Part shown: positions 1 through 10,566 of the stretch, piece by piece
Layout of the letters: every line of letters starts with the position of its first letter
How positions within the stretch are numbered: the stretch's first letter is position 1
Origin: CAIVAT01 sp964455285
GTDB lineage: Bacteria; Bacteroidota; Bacteroidia; Bacteroidales; FEN-979
DNA: 64,000 nucleotides
NCBI GenBank assembly: GCA_964455285.1
Contig: CAYVVG010000006.1
Coordinates: 26,982 to 90,981 of the forward strand
Direction of reading: 5' to 3'
Notes under the pieces: generated by a model
The model's input: only the letters and a program-made list of their open reading frames with translations
Told to the model about the DNA's origin: nothing
Databases searched by the model: none
Program-made: the position numbers and the translations under genes

Positions 1-90
1 GTCGGCAGTCAGCAGTCGGCAGTCTCTCTTTGTTACCTTGTTACCTTGTTACCTTGTCACCCGTTACCCGTCACCCGTTTCCCGACATTC
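1..90. repeat. Tandem short repeats (TTACCTTG / TCACCCG)
   Basis: The sequence begins with AGTCGGC-like direct repeats (1-24). Three exact TTACCTTG octamers follow at 33-56, then four T(C/T/T)ACCCG-like heptamers at 57-84 (the last is TTTCCCG). The same two repeat types occur in the same order and orientation at about 1320-1372. They therefore bracket the AT-rich gene between them. No coding function is seen. Confidence 0.7.
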
Positions 91-541
91 ATACAATTGA
101 CAACTTTCCGTTTTTAATCATTCCTGTTTGCCAGGTAATAACGACAAAAGTTCACCTTGACTTCTTCTGGACCGATTTGCAAGTTTATTGCCCGTAATGT
201 GTTTTAAAATGACAGGATGACCGGATTCGTAAAATAATCCCTTGTGATTCATCACATGTATACCAGTACATTTCCAATTTTATACATGGGTAACTGATAT
301 TCAGTGTATTCCGTGCTTTTTTTCGTGAATTCCGTGTTACCATTTGAATTGATTGTAATTTTATCCAGTTGCAAAAGGTACTACAGAAGACACTGATGGC
401 TGGGGTTCCAAAGTTGTCAGGGTAACAGGATGCATGATTTTGCTGGTACGAAAACGTTTATTGAAAGTAAACATAATAATCAGTACTTTCAACATCCCCG
501 GGTGTTCTGAAAGAGTCTGATGCCAACAAATTTGGATTTCC
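91..541. other. Intergenic region with no recognisable gene
   Basis: This is AT-rich, non-coding sequence between the short tandem repeats and the hypothetical gene starting at 542. Both strands were read. Only short open frames without start context or recognisable protein character are present. The promoter of the 542 gene should lie near its right end. A CAAATTTG at about 529-536, one mismatch from TAnnTTTG, is the only candidate noticed. Confidence 0.4.
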
Positions 542-1285
542 ATGAAACGCAAAGCAGTAATGGTTTTTCTGTCACTCCTGTGCTGGAGCCAGTTATCGAC
601 TGCACAACTTGATAGCATTGAATATAATATGTGGGAACAGATGGATGACTTTACAATAATAAAAAACGAATACTTCTTTTCGAAATGGAATGGTGAATTA
701 ATAGAACATGATTCACTTCTATTTAATGCAAATCGGTATTTCACCAACTACTCACAAGATTATAAACCCGACTATTTTGATTCGATTCAATTTGCCATTG
801 CATCAAGGACTTTAAAAACATCTTACGGAGAGAAGGTCTTATATGATCAGCCGATTGACTTTATTCGAATATGCTGGCTGAAGGAGACTTATCCTGTAAT
901 CATAACTTTCGAACACATTAAAGATGAATACATAAGCCTTTCATTCAAGGTCGGTAATGGCAATTACGAAACACATGGCAAAACAATATTTGATACCACC
1001 ATTCTTTTATCAAAAAGAAGATCGGAGAAAATACGGCGGGTAATGGATAATGAAAATCTTACGGATTTGACAAATGGGGTAACCTGTAAAGATCAACTAC
1101 ATCTTCCCAATGTTTTCTTTTTCGAATTTAGAAATGCGATAGATGAAAACATTATTGTATTGAGCGAATGTAATATAGGAAAACGTGACTATGCCAGTGT
1201 TTACACCCTATATAAAATCGCTGAATCCTCTTTGAAAAGAAAGAAAGGATATTTTACTGGAAACGGTGATCTTACTGGGCAGTAG
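542..1285 (+). CDS. Hypothetical exported protein, AT-rich
   Basis: The 247-residue product is not recognised. It begins with a credible Sec signal peptide: a basic start (MKRK), a hydrophobic stretch, then a cleavage-like LSTAQ near residue 22. An exported protein is therefore likely. The rest is polar, rich in Asn, Asp and Tyr, with no obvious motif. It has no T9SS sorting tail. Base composition is clearly more AT-rich than the genes from 1365 onward. The gene sits alone between two copies of the same short tandem repeats, which suggests a recently acquired or strain-variable gene. The reading frame and signal peptide support a real gene; its function is unknown. Confidence 0.55.
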   Translation: MKRKAVMVFLSLLCWSQLSTAQLDSIEYNMWEQMDDFTIIKNEYFFSKWNGELIEHDSLLFNANRYFTNYSQDYKPDYFDSIQFAIASRTLKTSYGEKVLYDQPIDFIRICWLKETYPVIITFEHIKDEYISLSFKVGNGNYETHGKTIFDTTILLSKRRSEKIRRVMDNENLTDLTNGVTCKDQLHLPNVFFFEFRNAIDENIIVLSECNIGKRDYASVYTLYKIAESSLKRKKGYFTGNGDLTGQ

Positions 1286-1317
1286 GCATTAGCCATTAGG
1301 CATTAGGGATATCACCC

Positions 1318-1372
1318 TGTTACCTTGTTACCCTGTTACTTTGTCACCCGTCACCCGTCACCCGTCACATCA
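1318..1372. repeat. Tandem short repeats, second copy
   Basis: Degenerate octamers (TTACCTTG, TTACCCTG, TTACTTTG) are followed by TCACCCG heptamers. This is the same series as at 33-84 and in the same orientation. The array ends at the 3' end of the arginase-fold gene. GCATTAG-type repeats at 1285-1308 precede it. Confidence 0.7.
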
Positions 1373-2543
1373 GTTTCTGATACACCATCCACCAGCGGTC
1401 GGGGATGTCGTTTTCGCAGGCGGTCTGGTAATCCTTGTAGGTGCACGGAACGAGGTAATGGCGTTCGTACCGGATCCGTTGTTCGGCGGGCAGGGGTATC
1501 TCCATCCACCAGCGGTCGGTCTTCTTGCTCTTGTAAAAAACGATCTCTTCCTTGTGGTCGCGGATGCTGACGCGGTATTTCAGGTAATCCTCCTCGTTGC
1601 GGAAGGGAAAATCGTGGGCGCGGTTGTAATATCCGTCGATGAAGTACCAGATCATCTCCGCCACCAGCATCGCCGTTTGCCCGTTCCGGTCGAACGACGG
1701 GTTCACCTCATAGAAGCCGATGGAGGTCAGCTTGTCGCTCAGGCCCGCATACCGTACGATCTGGCAGGCCTCTTCGCCATAAAATCCGTTGGGCGTGGCA
1801 TTGGCATTGCCTGGCGCATCGGATCCCCGAATGGCGCCGATGTCGAATGTCAGCATATCGGCATTTCTTACGATCGGCTCCACATCCTCGATCGATTCCC
1901 TGACGATCCCCAGCCGGTAGGTGTCGAAGAAGAGATTCTTCATCAGCCGGAGGGCGTCCTGGTCGATGAAATAGGTCTGGTACCCTATGTTGGCGTAGTT
2001 GAAGAGGTAGTTGGGCTGGTGCAGGATGATGTGGCTGAGGTACGACTGTGCGTTGATCTCCTCTTCCGACCTTCCCAGGTCGAACATCGGATCGACCGCC
2101 ACGATGTTGATGATCTGTCCGAGGCTCTGGTAGGCCTGGTAATGGGCGAAGGTGAGGTCCTGGCTGCCGCCGAGGATGACCGGCACGATGTTGTTCTCGA
2201 CCATCTCGGCCACCGCTGCGCTCAACGCGAAATAGGTGTCGGACACGGCGAACCCGTTGCGGATGTTGCCCAGGTCGACCATCTTCACCGGGTAGGGTCC
2301 GACATTCAGGCGGTACAGGTGCTTGCGGATCGCGTTGGGCGCCATGCCGCATCCTTCGTTGCCGACACTGCCCCGGTCGTCGGTCACCCCGATGAGGGCA
2401 ATATGGCAGCCGGTATAATCGGGAAACCCTCCCTCCTCGGTATGGAGAGCCATGATATTGCCGAGACGCACCACGCCGGCAGTTTCGCCGGTGCCGGGGA
2501 ATTCGTTCCTGTCGAGAGGTTCAAAAAACGCCGAAATGTCCAT
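1365..2543 (-). CDS. Arginase/formimidoylglutamase-fold protein with altered metal site
   Basis: The 392-residue protein has the ureohydrolase fold (arginase, agmatinase, formimidoylglutamase). The landmarks are in the right order but changed. The GGDHS motif reads GGSQD (residues 125-129). DAHxD reads DPMFD (151-155). SxDxDxxDP reads TFDIGAIRGSDAPG (232-245). The C-terminal EVNPxxD...TA segment is kept (279-291). Several manganese-binding His/Asp positions are thus missing. Databases usually call such Bacteroidota proteins formimidoylglutamase. From the sequence a different metal site or a non-catalytic role is at least as likely. The stop codon of topA lies only a few bases upstream of this start, so the two are probably co-transcribed from the topA promoter. 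Confidence 0.75.
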   Translation of the reverse strand: MDISAFFEPLDRNEFPGTGETAGVVRLGNIMALHTEEGGFPDYTGCHIALIGVTDDRGSVGNEGCGMAPNAIRKHLYRLNVGPYPVKMVDLGNIRNGFAVSDTYFALSAAVAEMVENNIVPVILGGSQDLTFAHYQAYQSLGQIINIVAVDPMFDLGRSEEEINAQSYLSHIILHQPNYLFNYANIGYQTYFIDQDALRLMKNLFFDTYRLGIVRESIEDVEPIVRNADMLTFDIGAIRGSDAPGNANATPNGFYGEEACQIVRYAGLSDKLTSIGFYEVNPSFDRNGQTAMLVAEMIWYFIDGYYNRAHDFPFRNEEDYLKYRVSIRDHKEEIVFYKSKKTDRWWMEIPLPAEQRIRYERHYLVPCTYKDYQTACENDIPDRWWMVYQKLM

Positions 2544-2549
2544 GCGACC

Positions 2550-4871
<2,322 letters not shown>

Positions 4872-4902
4872 TCGGTAATTGGTTAGATCCTGAAATCCGG
4901 TG

Positions 4903-4910
4903 CAAAAGTA
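4903..4910 (-). promoter_or_regulatory. topA promoter -7 element
   Basis: On the minus strand this reads TACTTTTG, matching the Bacteroidota TAnnTTTG consensus. It lies 32 bp upstream of the topA start. The opposite-facing miaB element begins only 18 bp away, so the two promoters share one short region. Confidence 0.65.
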
Positions 4911-4928
4911 CGTAATTAAGTTAATCCT

Positions 4929-4936
4929 TACCTTTG
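4929..4936 (+). promoter_or_regulatory. miaB promoter -7 element
   Basis: TACCTTTG matches the Bacteroidota -7 consensus and lies 52 bp upstream of the GTG start of miaB, back to back with the topA promoter. Confidence 0.6.
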
Positions 4937-4988
4937 CACCCCATTTTTATACCTAATCGGCCGGACAGGCCAAAGGTGATACGTCATT

Positions 4989-6317
4989 GTGAAAAAAAAT
5001 AAAAAAATCTATATAGAGACCTATGGATGTCAGATGAATTTCTCTGACAGTGAGATTGTTGCGTCGGTGCTGAAAGATCATGGCCACCTCTGCACGGACG
5101 ATATCCATTCGGCCGACGTGATCCTGGTCAACACCTGTTCGATCCGGGAGAATGCCGAAGACCGGGTGCGCAAGCGGCTGCATTACTTCCGCTCGCTCCG
5201 GAAGCGGAAACCGGGGCTGATGATCGGACTTCTCGGCTGCATGGCCGAACGGACCAAAACCGCCCTCCTCGAGGAAGAGTCGCTGCTCGACCTGGTGGCG
5301 GGTCCCGACTCGTACCGTCATCTCCCGAAGCTGCTCGAAGAGGCGGAGGAGGGGCATCGTGCCATCGACCTCATCCTCTCGGCCGACGAGACCTACGCCG
5401 ATATCCGGCCGGTCAGGCTCGACTCCAACGGGGTCACCGCGTTCCTCTCGATCATGCGGGGATGCGAGAATTATTGCTCGTACTGTGTGGTGCCGACTAC
5501 CCGTGGCGTCGAGCGCAGCCGCGATGCAGGGTCGATCGTACGGGAAACGCGGGAACTGGCGGAAGCGGGATTCCGCGAGGTGACCCTGCTCGGGCAGAAC
5601 GTCAACTCCTACCGGTGGTCGGACGGCGCCGGGGAGGTCAACTTCGCCCGGTTGCTGGAGCGGGTGGCCGCCGTCGATCCCCGCATGCGGATCCGTTTCG
5701 CCACCTCCCACCCGAAAGACCTCTCCGACGAACTGCTGCATGCCATGGCGCGCCATCCCAACATCTGCCGGGCCATCCACCTGCCGGTGCAGTCGGGAAG
5801 CGACCGGATGCTCGACCGGATGAACCGCAAGTACACCCGGGCTCAATACCAGGACCGCATCCGGGCCATCCGCGAAATCCTGCCGGGCTGCACCGTATCC
5901 ACCGACATCATCGCCGGGTTCTGCGGCGAAACCGAAGAGGATCACCGCGACACCCTGTCGCTGATGGAATGGGCGGGGTTCGATGCCGCTTACATGTTCC
6001 GGTACTCGGAACGCCCGGGGACGCTGGCGGCCGACACCATGGCCGACGATGTGCCGGAAGAGGTCAAGGAGCGCCGCCTGCGGGAGATCATCGACCGGCA
6101 GCAGGCGCTGTCGCTCGCCTCCAACCGGCGCGACATTGGCCGCAGCTTCGAGATCCTTGTCGAAGGCCGGTCGAAACGGTCGGCCGACCGCTACTTCGGC
6201 CGGAACACCCACAACAAGGTCGCCGTCTTCCCAAAAACCGCGGCGGGCCCGGGCGAACACGTCACCGTGAAGATCACGGGCGCAACTGCCGCCACGTTGC
6301 TGGGGGAGGCTATATAA
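4989..6317 (+). CDS. miaB: tRNA-2-methylthio-N6-isopentenyladenosine37 synthase
   Basis: This radical-SAM methylthiotransferase adds a methylthio group to i6A37 of tRNAs. The 442-residue protein has the N-terminal UPF0004 domain with three cluster cysteines (Cys14 in YGCQMN, Cys50 in NTCSIRE, Cys84 in LGCMAE). The radical-SAM motif CENYCSYC follows (Cys159, Cys163, Cys166), then a C-terminal TRAM-like region. YGCQMN and NTCSIRENAE are typical of MiaB rather than RimO or MtaB. The start is GTG; the first residues are very lysine-rich. A polysaccharide-export gene follows 37 bp downstream with its own promoter. Confidence 0.94.
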   Translation: MKKNKKIYIETYGCQMNFSDSEIVASVLKDHGHLCTDDIHSADVILVNTCSIRENAEDRVRKRLHYFRSLRKRKPGLMIGLLGCMAERTKTALLEEESLLDLVAGPDSYRHLPKLLEEAEEGHRAIDLILSADETYADIRPVRLDSNGVTAFLSIMRGCENYCSYCVVPTTRGVERSRDAGSIVRETRELAEAGFREVTLLGQNVNSYRWSDGAGEVNFARLLERVAAVDPRMRIRFATSHPKDLSDELLHAMARHPNICRAIHLPVQSGSDRMLDRMNRKYTRAQYQDRIRAIREILPGCTVSTDIIAGFCGETEEDHRDTLSLMEWAGFDAAYMFRYSERPGTLAADTMADDVPEEVKERRLREIIDRQQALSLASNRRDIGRSFEILVEGRSKRSADRYFGRNTHNKVAVFPKTAAGPGEHVTVKITGATAATLLGEAI

Positions 6318-6325
6318 AAAATATG

Positions 6326-6333
6326 TACTTTTG
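6326..6333 (+). promoter_or_regulatory. Promoter -7 element of the polysaccharide export genes
   Basis: TACTTTTG fits the TAnnTTTG consensus and ends 21 bp before the ATG at 6355. A possible upstream TTG codon at 6331 falls inside this element, which argues for the ATG at 6355 as the real start. Confidence 0.6.
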
Positions 6334-6354
6334 CCTTTTCAATTCAGGGCCTTT

Positions 6355-7149
6355 ATGAAAATCCCATCCAAGTTGCTGACCCTCGCCATGCTGAGCGGCC
6401 TGGCCTCCGCACTCCTGTTCACCTCCTGCGTGCCCCAGAAAAAGATCCGGTACCTGCAGCAGGCCCAGGCGAAGGACACAACGGTGTTCCATCCCTATAA
6501 ACGCAACGCCGCCTACAAACTCCGGGTTGGCGACAACCTCTACATCCGCATCTACACCCTCGACGAAAAAGCCTACCTTTTCTTCAATAAACAGTCGGGA
6601 AGCACCTCCTATAACGACTATGCCAGCGAAGCCGCCGTCTACCTCAACAGCTACAGCATCAACCCCGACGGCGACATCGACTTCCCCATCCTGGGAAAGA
6701 TCCATGTGAAAGACCTGACCGTCGGGCAGGTGAAGGCCGACATCCAGCAGCGGATCGGCGAATACCTCAAAGAGACCACCGTGGTGGTGAAAGCGGTCAA
6801 CTTCCGCGTGTCGGTGGTGGGCGAAGTATCGCGTCCGGGCGAGTTCAACGTGTACAAGGACGAACTGAACGTTTTCGAGGCCATCGCACTGGCCGGCGAC
6901 ATGACCGAATACGGCAACCGCGGTAAGGTGGCCCTCATCCGGAAGGTGCAGGAAGGATCGCAGGTGCATTACCTCGACCTCACGAGCCAGGCGATCCTCT
7001 CCTCCGAATATTACCATCTTCAGCCGGGCGACATCCTCTATGTCGCACCCCTGGGGTACAAGCGCTGGGGGCTCGGCTCCACCTTCCCCTGGGCCATCGC
7101 CCTGTCGGGCCTCACCACCACCCTGCTGCTGATCAATTTCTTCAAATAA
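6355..7149 (+). CDS. Polysaccharide export outer-membrane lipoprotein (Wza/BexD family)
   Basis: The 264-residue protein should form or contribute to the outer-membrane channel for capsule or exopolysaccharide. It has a lipoprotein signal (hydrophobic stretch ending LLFTSC, lipidated Cys near residue 23). A Poly_export domain follows (YKLRVGDNLYIRIYT, then INPDGDIDFPILGKI), then an SLBB-type domain (VSVVGEVSRPGEFNVY). A single hydrophobic segment near the C-terminus (FPWAIALSGLTTTLLLINFF) would cross a membrane, as in other Bacteroidota members. The Wzc-like kinase gene starts 11 bp downstream, so the two form an export pair. No glycosyltransferases are nearby. Confidence 0.88.
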   Translation: MKIPSKLLTLAMLSGLASALLFTSCVPQKKIRYLQQAQAKDTTVFHPYKRNAAYKLRVGDNLYIRIYTLDEKAYLFFNKQSGSTSYNDYASEAAVYLNSYSINPDGDIDFPILGKIHVKDLTVGQVKADIQQRIGEYLKETTVVVKAVNFRVSVVGEVSRPGEFNVYKDELNVFEAIALAGDMTEYGNRGKVALIRKVQEGSQVHYLDLTSQAILSSEYYHLQPGDILYVAPLGYKRWGLGSTFPWAIALSGLTTTLLLINFFK

Positions 7150-7159
7150 CCGCCCGCCC

Positions 7160-9646
7160 GTGAACGATCCGATACCGCACACAGCCCAGCATCAGCAAAC
7201 GGTCGATTACAAGGCCATCCTCTTCCGGTTTTACCGCTACTGGTACCTCTTTGCCCTTACCATTTTCCTGGCCCTGATCCTGGCCTTCATCTTCAACAAA
7301 TACACCAAGGAGGTGTTCGAGGTGAAAACCACCGTGCTGATCAAGGACAAGTCGGAAAACAAGATCAACCCGCAGGACCTGCTTGGCATGGGCCTTTTCA
7401 ACAACATGCAGAACCTGCAGAACGAGATCGGCATCCTCTCCTCCTACACCCTTTCATACCGTGCCGTCACAAAGATCGGTTTCGAGGTCTCCTATTTCAC
7501 CGAAGACCATTTTGTAACCAAGGAACTTTACACCGACAGCCCTTTCCGCATTATCCTTGACACATCCTTCCCGCAACCGGTCAACATGTACTTCAACCTC
7601 AAACCGGTCTCCAAAGACAAATTCCGGCTGGAAACGAAGAATGAAGCGATCCGTTTCTTTCATTTCTCGACACGGAAAATGGACAAGGACCGGAAGGAGA
7701 ACGTGATCGTCGACCAGGAATTCTCCTTCGGGCAGGATATCCATACGCCGCAGTTCCGGTTCCGTGTGGAACTTACCGAAAAATTCGATGAGCGGAAAGA
7801 CCTGAACCGGTCCTTCTCCTTCATCATCAAGAACTATGACGCCCTGGTATCGGAATTCAAGACCTTCACCATCGAACCGATCAACAAAGAGGCCTCGATC
7901 GTCGAGATCAAGCTCAAGGGCGGCAATGTCGACAAACTGGTGGTCTTCCTCAACGCCCTCACCAAGGAATACCTGGCCAAGGGGCTGGAAAAGAAAAACA
8001 TCGTCGCTTCGCGTACCATCGCGTTCATCGACAACGAATTGCAGGGGATCGCCGATTCGCTCAACGCCTCCGAAAAGGCCCTGATGCTCTTCCGCACCAA
8101 CAAGGAGATCATGAACCTCGACGACGAAGCCAAACAGGTGTTCCAGAAGATGATGCAGTTGCAGGACGAGAAGGCCATCCTGCTGGTCAAGCAGAAATAC
8201 CTGCAAAACATGAAGGAGTATGTCGAAAAGAACCAGAAGTTCGACGAGCTGATCGTGCCGGCTTCGATGGGGATCGACAACGTGGTGCTCAACGACCTGA
8301 CCATGCAGTTGACCGACCTCTACATGAAGCGCACGGAGACCTCGCAGTTCTCGCAGGCGAAGAATCCCAGCCTGACCTCGATCGACCTCCAGATCAGCAC
8401 CACCAAGAACGCGCTGTACGAAAATGTCAAAAGCGCCATCAATTCCAACAACATCGCCCTGAAGGAGATCAACAACAGGGTGGCGGCGATCAACTCGCGC
8501 ATCAACAACCTGCCCGAAACCCAGCGCGTGCTGTTCGGCATCGAACGCAAATTCAAACTCACCGATGCCATCTACACCTATCTCCTCCAGAAACGGTCGG
8601 AAGCACAGATCACCCAGGCCGCCAACCTGTCGGACAACGAGATCGTCGACGAAGCCTCTTCCATCGGGCTGAAACCTGTTTTCCCGAAGAAGACCCTGAA
8701 TTATGTCATCGCCCTGGTCCTTGGCATCATCATCCCCATCGGCTACATTCTCGGACGCGACTACTTCAACGACAAGATCATGGAGCGGGAGGATGTGGAG
8801 AAACTCACCCGGTTGCCGATCGTCGGCCATGTCATCCACAGCGACAAGCCCAGCACGGTGGTGGTGCTCGATTCCCCGAAATCATCCATCGCCGAATCGT
8901 TCCGTTCGGTCCGCACCAACATCAACTACCTCCTGCAGGGAAAAGAGAAGCAGACGGTGCTGATCACCGCCGACATGGTGAGTGCGGGCAAGACGTACGT
9001 TTCCATCAACCTGGCCCTGATCTTTGCAATGTACAACCGGAAGACCCTCCTGATGGGATTCGACCTGAGGAAACCCAAGATATACGAGGACTTCGGGTTG
9101 AAGAACGCGGAGGGCATCAGTTCGTTCATGATCGGCAAAAGCACCCTGGAGAGCATCATTCAGCCTTCGGGCATCGACAACCTCGACATCATCATGGCCG
9201 GCCCCGTGCCACCCAACCCCGCCGAACTGATCGCTTCGGATCGCTGTACTGAAATGTTCATCCGGCTGAAAGAGATCTACGATTACATCATCATCGACAC
9301 CCCGCCCGTGGGGCTGGTCACCGACGCATTCCTGCTGATGAAGCATGCCGACGCCAACCTCTTCCTGGTGCGCCAGGGTTACACCCATAAAAAGATCTTC
9401 GGCTCGATCATCCATGACATGGCCCAACGCAACATCTCCAACCTGGCCATCCTTATCAACGATGTGAAGCTGAGCCGCGGGTCGTACGGGTACGGCTACG
9501 GCTATGGATACGGCTATGGCTACGGGTACGGCTACGGGTACGGCTCGGGCTACGGCTATGGCTACGGGTACGGGTATTATTCCGACGACAAAGAGGCGAC
9601 GCGAAAGAGCCGCACCTTCCTGCAGCGGGTGTTCGGAAAAGCATAG
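7160..9646 (+). CDS. Wzc-like chain-length regulator / tyrosine autokinase
   Basis: The 828-residue inner-membrane protein controls polysaccharide export and chain length and carries a cytoplasmic BY-kinase domain. It has an N-terminal Wzz domain (first membrane segment about residues 27-47), a long periplasmic coiled-coil region, a second membrane segment about 515-535, and a kinase domain. The Walker A motif near residue 605 reads ADMVSAGKT rather than the usual PGEGKS/T. Walker A' is LLMGFDLRKP and Walker B YIIIDTPP (about 707). The tail (about 775-806) is an almost pure Gly-Tyr repeat, replacing the usual scattered tyrosine cluster that is autophosphorylated. The start is GTG, 11 bp after the lipoprotein gene. 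Confidence 0.88.
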   Translation: MNDPIPHTAQHQQTVDYKAILFRFYRYWYLFALTIFLALILAFIFNKYTKEVFEVKTTVLIKDKSENKINPQDLLGMGLFNNMQNLQNEIGILSSYTLSYRAVTKIGFEVSYFTEDHFVTKELYTDSPFRIILDTSFPQPVNMYFNLKPVSKDKFRLETKNEAIRFFHFSTRKMDKDRKENVIVDQEFSFGQDIHTPQFRFRVELTEKFDERKDLNRSFSFIIKNYDALVSEFKTFTIEPINKEASIVEIKLKGGNVDKLVVFLNALTKEYLAKGLEKKNIVASRTIAFIDNELQGIADSLNASEKALMLFRTNKEIMNLDDEAKQVFQKMMQLQDEKAILLVKQKYLQNMKEYVEKNQKFDELIVPASMGIDNVVLNDLTMQLTDLYMKRTETSQFSQAKNPSLTSIDLQISTTKNALYENVKSAINSNNIALKEINNRVAAINSRINNLPETQRVLFGIERKFKLTDAIYTYLLQKRSEAQITQAANLSDNEIVDEASSIGLKPVFPKKTLNYVIALVLGIIIPIGYILGRDYFNDKIMEREDVEKLTRLPIVGHVIHSDKPSTVVVLDSPKSSIAESFRSVRTNINYLLQGKEKQTVLITADMVSAGKTYVSINLALIFAMYNRKTLLMGFDLRKPKIYEDFGLKNAEGISSFMIGKSTLESIIQPSGIDNLDIIMAGPVPPNPAELIASDRCTEMFIRLKEIYDYIIIDTPPVGLVTDAFLLMKHADANLFLVRQGYTHKKIFGSIIHDMAQRNISNLAILINDVKLSRGSYGYGYGYGYGYGYGYGYGYGSGYGYGYGYGYYSDDKEATRKSRTFLQRVFGKA
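9483..9576 (+). repeat. GGNTAY codon repeat encoding a Gly-Tyr tail
   Basis: About 94 bp of alternating glycine and tyrosine codons lie within the 3' end of the Wzc-like gene. Third positions vary (GGC, GGG, GGA, TAC, TAT), so the peptide repeat is kept while the DNA repeat is imperfect. This suggests selection on the protein rather than recent slippage. Confidence 0.8.
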
Positions 9647-9660
9647 TAGAAGGAAGGAAA

Positions 9661-10566
9661 ATGGGAAACGGCCATCTGACACACCTCAGGGAACTCGAAG
9701 CAGAAGCCATCTATGTATTGCGGGAAGTGGCCGCACAGTTTGAACGGCCCGCCCTGCTTTTCTCCGGCGGGAAAGACTCGATCGTGCTGGTACACCTCTC
9801 GCGCAAAGCTTTTTTCCCCGCCCCGATCCCTTTCCCGCTGCTGCACATAGATACGGGCCACAATTTCACCGAGACCCTCGAATTCAGGGATGACCTGGCT
9901 ACAAAGTTCAACGCCCGGCTCATCGTGGGTTCGGTCCAGGAGTCGATCGACCGGGGCAGGGCGGTCGAGGAGAAGGGGATCAATGCCAGCCGGAACGTGC
10001 TGCAGACCGTCACCCTGCTCGACGCCATCGAGGCCAACAAGTTCGACGCGGCCATCGGCGGAGGCCGGCGCGACGAAGAAAAAGCCCGGGCCAAAGAACG
10101 CTTTTTCAGCCACCGCGACGAATTCGGCCAGTGGGATCCCAAGAACCAGCGTCCCGAGCTGTGGTACCTGTTCAACGGGAAAAAACGACTGGGCGAGCAT
10201 TTCCGTGTCTTCCCCATCAGCAACTGGACCGAGATGGATGTATGGCAGTACATCCTCGCGGAGAAGATCGACCTGCCCAGCATCTATTTCACCCACGAAC
10301 GGGATGTTTTTTTCCGCGACGGCGTATGGCTGGCCGTGGCTCCGTTCATGCAGATGAAACCCACCGAAAAGACCGAACGCCGGCGTGTGCGCTGCCGTAC
10401 GGTCGGCGATATTTCCTGCACCGGGCTCACCCTGTCCACTGCCGACAGCGTCGAAGAGATCATCCTCGAGATCGCGGCCACAAGGATCACCGAGCGGGGA
10501 GGCCGCTACGACGACCGCCGGTCGGAAGCCGCCATGGAAGACCGAAAAAAGGAGGGATATTTCTGA
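9661..10566 (+). CDS. cysD: Sulfate adenylyltransferase subunit 2
   Basis: CysD makes adenosine 5'-phosphosulfate from ATP and sulfate together with the GTPase CysN. The 301-residue protein belongs to the PP-loop family: LLFSGGKDSIVL gives the ATP-pyrophosphate-binding SGGKDS at residues 35-40. The family-typical GGRRDEEKARAKER and the arginine-rich C-terminus (ERGGRYDDR) are present. It ends by sharing one base with the cysN start codon, so translation is coupled. It begins 14 bp after the Wzc-like gene, close enough to be part of the same transcript. Confidence 0.95.
   Translation: MGNGHLTHLRELEAEAIYVLREVAAQFERPALLFSGGKDSIVLVHLSRKAFFPAPIPFPLLHIDTGHNFTETLEFRDDLATKFNARLIVGSVQESIDRGRAVEEKGINASRNVLQTVTLLDAIEANKFDAAIGGGRRDEEKARAKERFFSHRDEFGQWDPKNQRPELWYLFNGKKRLGEHFRVFPISNWTEMDVWQYILAEKIDLPSIYFTHERDVFFRDGVWLAVAPFMQMKPTEKTERRRVRCRTVGDISCTGLTLSTADSVEEIILEIAATRITERGGRYDDRRSEAAMEDRKKEGYF

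Noticed and set aside
361..747. A 128-codon minus-strand frame
   Set aside because: It overlaps the start and signal peptide of the gene at 542 on the other strand and shows no protein-like features.
9481..9580. DNA microsatellite as assembly artefact
   Set aside because: Third codon positions vary and the frame continues to a sensible end (SDDKEATRKSRTFLQRVFGKA), so a real peptide repeat is more likely.
10131..10565. A 145-residue N-terminal extension of CysN
   Set aside because: It is a shifted frame of cysD. The ATG overlapping the cysD stop gives a protein of normal length and start.
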